A DNA stretch of 28,812 nt from CAKSKB01 sp034186235 (lineage in GTDB: Bacteria; Bacillota; Clostridia; HGM11514). The first letter of the stretch is position 1. Each line of letters begins with the position of its first letter. The notes below the pieces were generated by a model. It did not search any database. It saw nothing but the letters and a program-made list of their open reading frames with translations, and had not been told where the DNA came from. The position numbers were made by a program, and so were the translations under genes. The DNA lies in contig JAXGBA010000089.1 in NCBI GenBank assembly GCA_034186235.1, positions 1 to 28,812 of the forward strand. Reading direction: 5' to 3'. Below, in pieces: positions 8,897-15,919 of the stretch.

Positions 8897-9946
8897 ATGA
8901 AGAAAAATGTAGTGGTTATCGGGTACGGGGGTCAGGGCGGCTGGCATGCCGATCACTGTCTTAAAAGCGATGTAGTTTCCCTTGCCGGTATCTATGACAT
9001 CAAGCAGGAAAGAATGGAGCTTGCACAGTCGAAGGGTATTCACACATACGATTCCGCACAGCAGGCTTTTGACGATAAAAATGTAGACATTATCGTGGTT
9101 GCAACCCCCAACGATGTCCATAAGGAGCTTGTTATCAGCGCACTTGAAGCCGGGAAGTCTGTTGTTTGCGAAAAGCCGGTTGAAATGTCGGTTGCGGCGT
9201 TTGACGAAATGGTTGACGCCTCAAAGCGCAGCGGTTCGCTCTTTACGGTTCACCAGAACAGAAGGTGGGATGTCGATTTTCTCGGAATTAAAAAGATTAT
9301 CGACAGCGGCGACATAGGCGCTCCGCTTAATATCGAGTCGAGGGTTCACGGCTCAAGGGGTATTCCGAGCGACTGGAGATGCCATAAGCAGTACGGCGGC
9401 GGCATGATTCTTGACTGGGGCGTTCACCTTATCGACCAGATGCTGCAGCTCAACACCACCGGCGTTAAAAATGTGTACTGCACAATCACCAATTACACCA
9501 ATGACGAGGTTGATGACGGCTTCAAGCTTGAAATGTATTTTAATGACGGCATGAGAGGCTATGTTGAAGTAGGAACTTACAATTTTATTCCGCTTCCGAG
9601 ATTCTATATGCAGTGCAAGAAGGGCACGGCAATCATTACCGACTGGACCAAGAATGCTCAGGTTGCAAAGCTTAAAGCATGGAACGAAAAGGAAGTTCTG
9701 CCGGTGCAGACCGCTGCCGGTATCACAAAAACCATGGCGCCGAGAGACGAAATCACCCTTGATACCTACGAGGTTGAAAGACCCGTTTCCGATGTTCATG
9801 ATTTCTACAGAAACCTTGTGAAAGCTATCGACGGAATCGAGCCGCAGAAAATAAAGCTGCCCGAGGTCAGAGCGGTGCTGAAGGTTATGGAAGCTTGCTT
9901 CAAGTCCTCCGAAACCGGCACAAGAATCGAAATTGACGACAAATAA
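8897..9946 (+). CDS. Gfo/Idh/MocA family NAD(P)-dependent oxidoreductase
   Basis: A 349-residue cytoplasmic protein of usual family length. The N-terminal Rossmann fold has VVVIGYGGQGGWH (5-17), a GxGxxG-like dinucleotide-binding loop. CEKPVEM (91-97) holds the EKP motif with the catalytic/cofactor lysine. GGGMILDWGVHLID (167-180) is the GGxxxDxGxHxxD motif, with D173 and H177 at the expected active site. Family members oxidise or reduce sugar or inositol hydroxyls; the substrate is not readable here. The upstream palindromic operator suggests control by sugar availability. GAGG before ATG 8897 is a modest ribosome-binding site. The gene is monocistronic. Its original terminator, just after the TAA, is split by the inserted element. 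Confidence 0.92.
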   Translation: MKKNVVVIGYGGQGGWHADHCLKSDVVSLAGIYDIKQERMELAQSKGIHTYDSAQQAFDDKNVDIIVVATPNDVHKELVISALEAGKSVVCEKPVEMSVAAFDEMVDASKRSGSLFTVHQNRRWDVDFLGIKKIIDSGDIGAPLNIESRVHGSRGIPSDWRCHKQYGGGMILDWGVHLIDQMLQLNTTGVKNVYCTITNYTNDEVDDGFKLEMYFNDGMRGYVEVGTYNFIPLPRFYMQCKKGTAIITDWTKNAQVAKLKAWNEKEVLPVQTAAGITKTMAPRDEITLDTYEVERPVSDVHDFYRNLVKAIDGIEPQKIKLPEVRAVLKVMEACFKSSETGTRIEIDDK

Positions 9947-9950
9947 ATTG

Positions 9951-9991
9951 CAAAAAAGCTCCCTGGAAAAGGGAGTTCAGCTTAGGGATTT
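9951..9991 (+). other. attL: left junction of the mobile element
   Basis: Chromosomal CAAAAAAGCTCCCTGG (9951-9966) runs into AAAA (9967-9970), where crossover occurred. Element DNA follows: GGGAG and then CTTAGGGATTT (9981-9991), the inverted partner of 22147-22157. The exact crossover inside AAAA cannot be fixed from this sequence. Confidence 0.75.
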
Positions 9992-10041
9992 ACAAAAGCA
10001 AGTAATTTTTATCTGACACTCCTCAAGCGGTGCGAACGAAG

Positions 10042-10086
10042 AAAGACCACACATTAGGAATTAACCTTTTGTGTGGTCTTTTTCTG
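10042..10086 (+). terminator. Left-end terminator stopping read-through into the element
   Basis: A perfect 12-bp stem, AAAGACCACACA (10042-10053) with TGTGTGGTCTTT (10070-10081), is followed by TTC, so the plus-strand transcript ends in a TTTTTC tract. It lies about 75 bp inside the left end and faces transcription from the oxidoreductase gene. On the minus strand it may also serve the defence operon, though the T-tract there is shorter. The rest of 9992-10237 holds no convincing gene. Confidence 0.75.
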
Positions 10087-10237
10087 TACCTTTACTCGTT
10101 TTTTGAAAGCGTTTCAATTGCAACCTAATACAACTCTGCCCCATCTGAAAGTGTACACTTAAGAAAAGATATATCATCATCCAACCTGTATATTCTTTTT
10201 TCGCATATACTAATCACCTCTTTTTGTGTATAGAGCG

Positions 10238-11683
10238 TTATTCTACAAGACGATTTATTATTTTGATAATATTTATGTTTTCAAAATCATACTCAAATAT
10301 TGATGCAATAATAATTTGGTTATCTGCAAAATCACGTTTGAGAATATCTACCATAAGCTGAACATTACTTTTATCAACCTCTTTTCCACTTGGTGAATCT
10401 AAAATAATTGGCAACTTAATATTCAAAGCTTTTTCAATTTCAATAATGTAGGCAAGGCGGAACGCAAAAACCATTTTGTGTAGTACAGCACCGGATAATT
10501 CCTTTAAATTTGAAGTGAATATATACGATGCCGCAATACTTTCTCCATCACCAACATCCAACTCTGTAGCATATTTAACCACATTTTTATAAAGTGATTG
10601 GGCAACATCATTACCTGTTTTTGTCTTCGAGGATATTTCTTGGCGAATTGCCTTTATCTCTTTTTCCAAACGTTTAATTTCTTTTTCAATTGCAACTGCG
10701 TTAATTGGAACAGATGCAATTTTTTTATCAAAAATTTCCATTAAGCTTTCGGATTCAAAAAAAGCAAGTTGAGTTTCTTCTTTTTCCTGTTCTTTTTGGA
10801 GACGTTCTAATTGCTTAACGACTTCCGACAACGAAGCAGCTACCATTTTTCTTTTTGCCACTAAAAAGTCGATTGTGTCTGCAAGCCCTACGATGTTATC
10901 TTCTGTAACTTGAACCATATCACCATTAGGTGTTGAGACTAATAGTTTTAATTCGGACACGAATCTCTTAAATCTTTTATTATCACTCAAAACCTGGTCT
11001 ATTCGTTTTAATTCTTTTTTGATAGAAGATTGTTGCAATAATAATTGATTAATTTCCGCTGTAGAAGTCTCTGAATAATCATCGATAACAAGAGAACCTG
11101 CTTCAGAAAGAATTGTTTCCCGGTATTTTGCAACGCTAAACATCTGACGGTATTTATTTAATTCGCGAGATAGTTTTGTTTCCATATCAATGAGATTATG
11201 ACAATCTCGATTTGAGAGTCCCCTTATAAGTTCTTCAATATTAAAGTGATTGCTGCCTATAGCACATCCTCTGTTCAGTAATGTCCAACCTTTCTCCTGA
11301 TCAACATAAAAAGCTCCTAAAATATTATTTAAAACATCAATATTATTTGTGCCATATATTAAAGCGTGTAGCTCGTTTGCTTGCTCTGGCAGGACGTAAG
11401 TATTCTTTTCTTCGTTTATCCAAACAACAATATAATCTCGATTATTACGAAATAAAACGATTTCTCCGTTAGTTTCGCACCAAATCTTTAATTCAACCTC
11501 GCTTTGGTCGAATTTGAATTTGCGAGTATTCGGGATGTTGTACCCTAATCCGTATAATAAAAAACGGACGAGTGTTGTTTTTCCTTTGCTGTTTTTTTCG
11601 CTATATATAAGATTTACTTGCTTTGTAAAGTCAATCTTTCGTTCAAAAAAACCTTCTTTGATAGAGATGGAATTAATGTTCAT
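10238..11683 (-). CDS. SMC/Rad50-like ABC ATPase of a defence gene pair
   Basis: A 481-residue ATPase. A degenerate Walker A, SEKNSKGKTT (28-37), keeps the GKTT core but has Ser at the first glycine. Residues about 165-345 are rich in heptad-like Leu/Lys/Glu segments (EKEIKRLEKEIKAIRQEI), consistent with a coiled coil. The ABC signature is LSGAVLHKM (396-404). Walker B is LPIILDSPSG (424-433), with D429 followed by Ser rather than the usual catalytic Glu. IIIASIFEYDF (463-473) is the likely switch region. The DSPSG form resembles ATPases of ABC-3C and Lamassu (LmuB) anti-phage systems. The start overlaps the upstream nuclease gene's stop by 4 bp (ATGA), so the two are translationally coupled. 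The ATPase probably senses foreign or unusual DNA ends and licenses the nuclease; this is inference from the families. Confidence 0.75.
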   Translation of the reverse strand: MNINSISIKEGFFERKIDFTKQVNLIYSEKNSKGKTTLVRFLLYGLGYNIPNTRKFKFDQSEVELKIWCETNGEIVLFRNNRDYIVVWINEEKNTYVLPEQANELHALIYGTNNIDVLNNILGAFYVDQEKGWTLLNRGCAIGSNHFNIEELIRGLSNRDCHNLIDMETKLSRELNKYRQMFSVAKYRETILSEAGSLVIDDYSETSTAEINQLLLQQSSIKKELKRIDQVLSDNKRFKRFVSELKLLVSTPNGDMVQVTEDNIVGLADTIDFLVAKRKMVAASLSEVVKQLERLQKEQEKEETQLAFFESESLMEIFDKKIASVPINAVAIEKEIKRLEKEIKAIRQEISSKTKTGNDVAQSLYKNVVKYATELDVGDGESIAASYIFTSNLKELSGAVLHKMVFAFRLAYIIEIEKALNIKLPIILDSPSGKEVDKSNVQLMVDILKRDFADNQIIIASIFEYDFENINIIKIINRLVE

Positions 11684-12681
11684 AAATTCACCCCTTTTTT
11701 TATGTTGTTAATTGATATTCTTCTACGAACTATTGAATATAAAATGATTTTTACTAATCCCTCTTGTATTTCTGGGTCTATTCCATCAACCGAAAATTCA
11801 TTAATATAATCTTTCCAGGTACATTTTACAAAATCACTAATTTTACCCTTTGTGTTTTGTTGGCATTTATAACTATTGTAGTCACTTAAAACTTTTGTAA
11901 AAAATTCTATTCGTTCACAATGATTATCAATTACACCCTTGTATTGATGAATTATTTCGTCGTACAAAGCCTCATCAAAATTCTCGACAAACTCATCATC
12001 GTATTTTTCTGCATCTGTAACAATTACCAAAATTGGCCATATAATATCTTTCTTGCTCAATATTATATTAGAATTTCTTTTTGTTCCGTTAGTGAATATG
12101 TCATAATGCCATATTTCCATAAGTTTTTTTCCTAAGCCGCTCCCACTTATATTTAAGGTTTCAATGAATTCGTTTATTTCTTGTAGAATATATTTATATT
12201 TTTCTTTAGCATCATCCGTTTCGAACGGTATGACTTGCACACAGAATTTATTAGTATCAAGAGGATTTTCGACTCCTTTTAAATATTCACAAACAATTTT
12301 TTGAGCAGATGGAGGCAATGTATCAAACGACCTATGGGCAGGTCCCCAAAAGGCACTTCTTGACTCATCATCGTTAAATGGATTGGGTGAGTTCGTTATA
12401 AATATTAGCTTTTCTGCATTGATTTCTTTGTCCCCTTCAGACAATGATTTTAGTGACTTTTTCAAATTTTTTCGAACATTTGAAAAATCCGAGCTACTGT
12501 TAACAACCGCTTTAGCTTGAGCCAATATGTACTTCTTGTTTGATAAACGCAATTCTATATCTTCGTAATTGCCTTCTAGTTTCAAGGATTCTAACTCTTT
12601 AATATTTTCAAGCATTAAAACAATTGCAGCATGTACCTGAAAATCAAACCCAAACAATACTGCATCCGCACGTCTGCTCAC
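11680..12681 (-). CDS. PD-(D/E)XK-type nuclease, candidate effector of the defence pair
   Basis: 333 residues from a GTG start at 12681. AGGAGGTG lies 7 bp upstream, so this start is preferred to ATG 12720, which lies inside the methyltransferase gene without a good site. The N-terminus has GFDFQ (11-15), then EGNYEDIEL (36-44) and LAQAK (53-57). This is the E...D-I-E-L...QxK pattern of restriction-endonuclease-fold nucleases related to Cap4/DUF4297 effectors, in which D41, E43 and K57 would be catalytic. The C-terminal half (about 200-333, with IIWPILVIVTDA and a helical end) is unfamiliar and may bind the ATPase. It sits 11 bp after the methyltransferase gene and overlaps the ATPase gene by 4 bp. 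Lamassu LmuA is the closest concept. I would not claim orthology; a type II-like restriction role with the adjacent methylase is the alternative. Confidence 0.65.
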   Translation of the reverse strand: MSRRADAVLFGFDFQVHAAIVLMLENIKELESLKLEGNYEDIELRLSNKKYILAQAKAVVNSSSDFSNVRKNLKKSLKSLSEGDKEINAEKLIFITNSPNPFNDDESRSAFWGPAHRSFDTLPPSAQKIVCEYLKGVENPLDTNKFCVQVIPFETDDAKEKYKYILQEINEFIETLNISGSGLGKKLMEIWHYDIFTNGTKRNSNIILSKKDIIWPILVIVTDAEKYDDEFVENFDEALYDEIIHQYKGVIDNHCERIEFFTKVLSDYNSYKCQQNTKGKISDFVKCTWKDYINEFSVDGIDPEIQEGLVKIILYSIVRRRISINNIKKGVNL

Positions 12682-12692
12682 ATTCTCACCTC

Positions 12693-13682
12693 CTAAAATA
12701 ATTGTTCCCTCAAAGCACAAGCAATTATATATGCCAAATCCACGGGAACTGCATTACCTATCATCTTGTATCCTGTATCTACATCCGTGTAAATAAATTC
12801 AAAATCGTCTGGGAAACCTTGCAATCTTGCACATTCCCTTACTGTTAATCTTCTATATAATTCTTCTTTCCCCGGCACAAAGATGCGTTTGTTCTTTTCA
12901 ATAAATTTCATTTTTGGAGCTTGCGGATGAAGCTGACATTGACGTCCGCTTGCTTGAACTGTAAAGCCTTGTTCGTTCCATGCACGAACTCTGTTTCGAC
13001 TCATGAAAATTGTAGAATACGCACCTGTGAAGTACTCGTGGTTTAAAATTAACAATTTCCCATTTGTCTTGTTTTGTGGTAATGCAGGAATTGCAGTACC
13101 CACCAAGTCTCCAATAGCATCCTTCATTGTTTTCTTTTGATAGGAATATGGAGTTGTAGCTTTAGGAAATACAAAAGTCTTATTCAAATCCTTTCGTATA
13201 CCGATATAAAATACACGCTTTCTGTCTTGCGGAACACCGTAATCCGCAGCATTCACCAATGTAATAGAAACATTGTAACCACAATCTTCGAAGCACTTAA
13301 CTATATTTTTCACGGCATCAGAATGTCGGTTTGCAAGCATTCCTGAAACATTTTCTGCAAGGAAAAATTTCGGACGCTTGTCCTTTAAAATTCTAATATA
13401 GTCATAAAACAACTTTCCTCTGTCATCTTCAATGCCCCTCAAGGAACCTGCTTCACTCCAACTTTGACAAGGCGGACCACCTATAATTCCATCGACTTCA
13501 CTCGGGAAATCAGACTCCTTAATATTACGAATATCTCCTTTTATTAATGGTGCAGTATGATTTTTTTCATATGTATCCCATATTGTCTTGTCAAATTCAT
13601 TTGCCATAACAATATTGAAACCTGCTCGTTCAAAGCCTAAATCAAGACCTCCAGCACCTGAAAATAAACTTATTATATTCAT
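12693..13682 (-). CDS. DNA (cytosine-5) methyltransferase, M.HaeIII-like, probable GGCC specificity
   Basis: 329 residues with all main C5-methyltransferase motifs in order: I, SLFSGAGGLDLG (5-16); IV, GGPPCQSWS (68-76) with nucleophile C72; VI, ENV (110-112); VIII, QDRKRVFYIG (152-161); IX, RRLTVRECARLQGFP (277-291); X, GNAVP (309-313). From memory, the length and many segments closely resemble M.HaeIII, including the target-recognition region (STIFMSRNRVRAWNE and VQASGRQCQLHPQAP, about 223-256). GGCC is therefore the likely target. It would protect host and element DNA from a partner nuclease. AGGAGG precedes ATG 13682. It lies 57 bp after the candidate endonuclease gene and 11 bp before the nuclease gene, in one operon. 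Confidence 0.93.
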   Translation of the reverse strand: MNIISLFSGAGGLDLGFERAGFNIVMANEFDKTIWDTYEKNHTAPLIKGDIRNIKESDFPSEVDGIIGGPPCQSWSEAGSLRGIEDDRGKLFYDYIRILKDKRPKFFLAENVSGMLANRHSDAVKNIVKCFEDCGYNVSITLVNAADYGVPQDRKRVFYIGIRKDLNKTFVFPKATTPYSYQKKTMKDAIGDLVGTAIPALPQNKTNGKLLILNHEYFTGAYSTIFMSRNRVRAWNEQGFTVQASGRQCQLHPQAPKMKFIEKNKRIFVPGKEELYRRLTVRECARLQGFPDDFEFIYTDVDTGYKMIGNAVPVDLAYIIACALREQLF

Positions 13683-13739
13683 TTAATACAACCTCCTATT
13701 TTTGCTTACATATTAACTCTAAAATCAGCTATTATCAAG

Positions 13740-14627
13740 TTATTCTATGATAATACTTGAATCTGTAACTGTATTATCGTCAATGTCGTCAGTTGTATCA
13801 ATTCCGAGAGCATCAAGACATACTAACAATTTATCAGCAACCTCGTCACCTTTTGTAACAAGCGGTGCGTCAAATACAAGTCTACCATCAAGCTTGCCGT
13901 CGACAACATTCCAATCGACAAAAACAGACAAAGGTCTATTCCCATCATATTTTCCTTCAAAAGTTCTATAGTTCAATGCTTTACAAGCAAAATAAACAGT
14001 TGGTTGCATGTCAACATATTCTTCAATACTTACAATGTTATCTATAACAGATTGAGCATCGAATACATCTTCGTTAACCAACATAAAATTTGCAATACCA
14101 GAATCTCTTATAACTCGACCGTTAACTGATGCATTTCTTTTATCAGCAGGAAGATGAGTTCCTGCGTAAACATCAATTACTTGTTCGCGACTCAAATTTA
14201 CAACCCCGGATAAATCTCCACCGCTTTTATTTAAAAGCTCATACTTCCATCCTAATGTTATGGAGCCTGCACCGGTTCTTTTATGAGATTTTTTATAAAT
14301 CAAGGGTTTCGCATAAAAAGCATCTGCAATCCCCATAGTTGCATCAATAATTATATTTTCCCAATCCTCGCCTAATATGAGTTCAGCTCTTTCGGCATTA
14401 GTTTTGTTCTCTATGAAATCCGCATTTGTTTGCTTAAACGAAATTTTAAATTCTTGCTCTTGACCATTTGCTTCTGCAAGTATGTATATATCTGTTTTAG
14501 GCTCTCCTTTACGACAGGTAGGCTTACCACATTCTATAACTGCATATTCGTTGCCATCATAACAAAAAGTAATTCCTTCGTAAAACAGTTCCTTTATACC
14601 TCTTTCTGATGCACCAAAATTCGGCAT
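13740..14627 (-). CDS. Candidate restriction endonuclease of unfamiliar family
   Basis: A 295-residue protein that I do not recognise by family. It lies directly before the GGCC methyltransferase gene in the same operon. The N-terminal third reads like a PD-(D/E)XK core: IECGKP (31-36), KGEPKTDIYIL (40-50) with D46, then EFKISFKQTNADF (59-71), offering E59-x-K61 or S63-x-K65. GEPKTDIYI followed by a strand ending in FKQ is a common layout in type II enzymes. It shows no evident resemblance to R.HaeIII or R.NgoPII as I recall them. The C-terminal part is acidic (DTTDDIDDN). ATG 14627 has AAGGAGGAG upstream, 13 bp after the Nudix gene. Alternatively it could be a non-nuclease partner of the downstream system. 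Confidence 0.5.
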   Translation of the reverse strand: MPNFGASERGIKELFYEGITFCYDGNEYAVIECGKPTCRKGEPKTDIYILAEANGQEQEFKISFKQTNADFIENKTNAERAELILGEDWENIIIDATMGIADAFYAKPLIYKKSHKRTGAGSITLGWKYELLNKSGGDLSGVVNLSREQVIDVYAGTHLPADKRNASVNGRVIRDSGIANFMLVNEDVFDAQSVIDNIVSIEEYVDMQPTVYFACKALNYRTFEGKYDGNRPLSVFVDWNVVDGKLDGRLVFDAPLVTKGDEVADKLLVCLDALGIDTTDDIDDNTVTDSSIIIE

Positions 14628-14640
14628 TTTAACTCCTCCT

Positions 14641-15087
14641 TTATTTTCTCAAATAGTTCAATACCGTAAGAGCAGTATTCTTTACATGAACCTTTATATC
14701 TTCACTTTCCAAATCTTCTCTTGAAAACCACCGTAACTCTTTGCTTTCGGCTATCATTGGTAAAAACTCCGTTTGAGGACTTTTTCCAATATAAATAAAG
14801 TCAAGGAATTGTTCCTCGATATCCCCTTCATGATAAAGACAAAATGGAGCAGGCAACCTGTCCACTCGACCAATATCAAAATATGGTACATTTTCTGTTT
14901 CTACCAATGTAATATCTATCCCGGCTTCTTCTTTTGCTTCACGAATTGCCGCCTCATGTGGAAGTTCGTCAGGTTCTAAATGTCCGCCCACAGGAAACCA
15001 AGTATTATACTTTTTATGCATATGTAAAAGTACCTTGCCGTTGTTTACAATATAAACAGTAGCCGTAATCGATTTATTGTATATCAT
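14641..15087 (-). CDS. Nudix hydrolase
   Basis: A 148-residue protein with a complete Nudix box, G35 to I57 (GX5EX7REUXEEXGU: E41, R49, E50, E53, E54, G56), which binds Mg2+ and hydrolyses a nucleoside diphosphate linked to another group. WFPVGGHLEPDE sits just before and in the box. The substrate cannot be told. Its place between an HTH gene and restriction genes suggests accessory nucleotide metabolism during phage attack or simple co-mobilisation. It starts 4 bp after the HTH gene's stop codon. Confidence 0.92.
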   Translation of the reverse strand: MIYNKSITATVYIVNNGKVLLHMHKKYNTWFPVGGHLEPDELPHEAAIREAKEEAGIDITLVETENVPYFDIGRVDRLPAPFCLYHEGDIEEQFLDFIYIGKSPQTEFLPMIAESKELRWFSREDLESEDIKVHVKNTALTVLNYLRK

Positions 15088-15091
15088 TTTA

Positions 15092-15280
15092 TCATTCCTT
15101 TGATGCTGATTCTTTACTTTTTATCCAAGCATCAATTTCACTAATCTTGAACTTCCAAAGACGACCAACACGGTGGCACGGGATTTTTCCATCGGTTATC
15201 CATCTTTGTAGAGTATCCTTATTTATACCTATGTACTGAGCGATTTCTTTGCTTGAAACCCATCTTTCTAATTCAGTCAT
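15092..15280 (-). CDS. Excisionase/MerR-like helix-turn-helix protein
   Basis: A 62-residue DNA-binding protein. WVSSKEIAQYIGINKDTLQRW (7-27) is a HTH_17/excisionase-type helix-turn-helix and CHRVGRLWKFKISEIDAWI (35-53) the typical wing. Such proteins act as excisionases or as small regulators of mobile-element and restriction operons. It is the first gene of the defence operon and lies next to 30-bp-spaced direct repeats at the promoter, so autoregulation is plausible. AAAGGTGG precedes ATG 15280. Confidence 0.88.
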   Translation of the reverse strand: MTELERWVSSKEIAQYIGINKDTLQRWITDGKIPCHRVGRLWKFKISEIDAWIKSKESASKE

Positions 15281-15309
15281 GATTATCCACCTTTCAGAGA
15301 GATAAGATA

Positions 15310-15371
15310 ATTATATCACATTTTTGTTCGTTTGTATATAGTAAAATAGATTTTTGTATGTTTTTATATGT
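15310..15371 (-). promoter_or_regulatory. Defence-operon promoter with direct-repeat operator
   Basis: On the minus strand, TATACA (15333-15338), a 17-bp spacer and TATAAT (15310-15315). On the plus strand, two related units start ATTTTTGT at 15320 and 15350, 30 bp apart: ATTTTTGTTCGTTTGTATAT and ATTTTTGTATGTTTTTATAT. The first overlaps the -35 box, so a protein binding both could control the operon. Confidence 0.55.
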
Positions 15372-15802
15372 ATTTTTTAAAGTCGTATTTATTACAGCTT
15401 AATTTTTTTGTCTTTTTTCAGATAAACACCCCCATCAAAATGCATCGGAAATCTCCGTAAGGTGAGAGAAGAAAAATTCTTTTGAGATTTTTTTAGGAAA
15501 TACCCCCAATAAGGCTCAAAATTCTCCCATATATGAAAGGACATAAAATTTCTCCAATATTTTTCCTAAATGAGAATTTCATTTTCATTGGGTAATGTAA
15601 GGAAAATTCAATTTTTTCGCCCAAACCCTATTTTCATGTCCAGTGTATTAGTGAGGGGTGTTTAAAATAAATCGGATTTTTTAAACAAGGGGGTTCGAAT
15701 TTGCTATCTGCATCGCATATGGGTACGGGAATGAATTTTTCCGAAGGCAAATCTTAATGTCCGTTGAGGAGTGAAAGCAAATGTTGAAAGGAGGTGGTCG
15801 GT
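15372..15802. other. Long intergenic region between defence operon and replication module
   Basis: About 430 bp with no convincing gene. It is A+T-rich with several short inverted repeats: TTTAGGAAA near 15490 against TTTCCTAAA near 15563; AAATGA/TCATTT near 15570-15586; TGTTTAAA (15659-15666) against TTTAAACA (15680-15687). C5 and G5 runs occur at 15427, 15503 and 15688. It probably holds the promoter and operators of the plus-strand module, and possibly replication sites. I could not assign a convincing -35/-10 pair. Confidence 0.4.
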
Positions 15803-15919
15803 ATGAGAACAAAAACAAAAATTAACAAGAATGGAGTTGAAGAAAAATGCAAAAGATTACACTTTACACCGCCGGATGCACAGGCAATCCCAAGAACTGT
15901 ATCTATAAAAACAAGGTAG
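15803..15919 (+). CDS. Possible 38-residue leader peptide overlapping the primase start
   Basis: ATG 15803 has a near-perfect ribosome-binding site, AAAGGAGGTGG, 5-8 bp upstream, stronger than that of the primase gene. It encodes a basic 38-residue peptide (MRTKTKINKNGVEEKCKR...) ending at TAG 15917-15919. It overlaps the first 73 bases of the primase gene in another frame. It could couple or modulate primase translation. No homologue is known to me. Confidence 0.35.
   Translation: MRTKTKINKNGVEEKCKRLHFTPPDAQAIPRTVSIKTR

Noticed and set aside
10125..10217. 30-codon minus-strand frame with GTG start after the ATPase gene
   Set aside because: The AGAGGTG site overlaps the start and fits a 9-codon frame from 10206 better; neither looks like a gene.
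12682..12720. ATG start of the nuclease inside the methyltransferase gene
   Set aside because: The GTG at 12681 has AGGAGGTG at ideal distance and starts at the conserved N-terminus.
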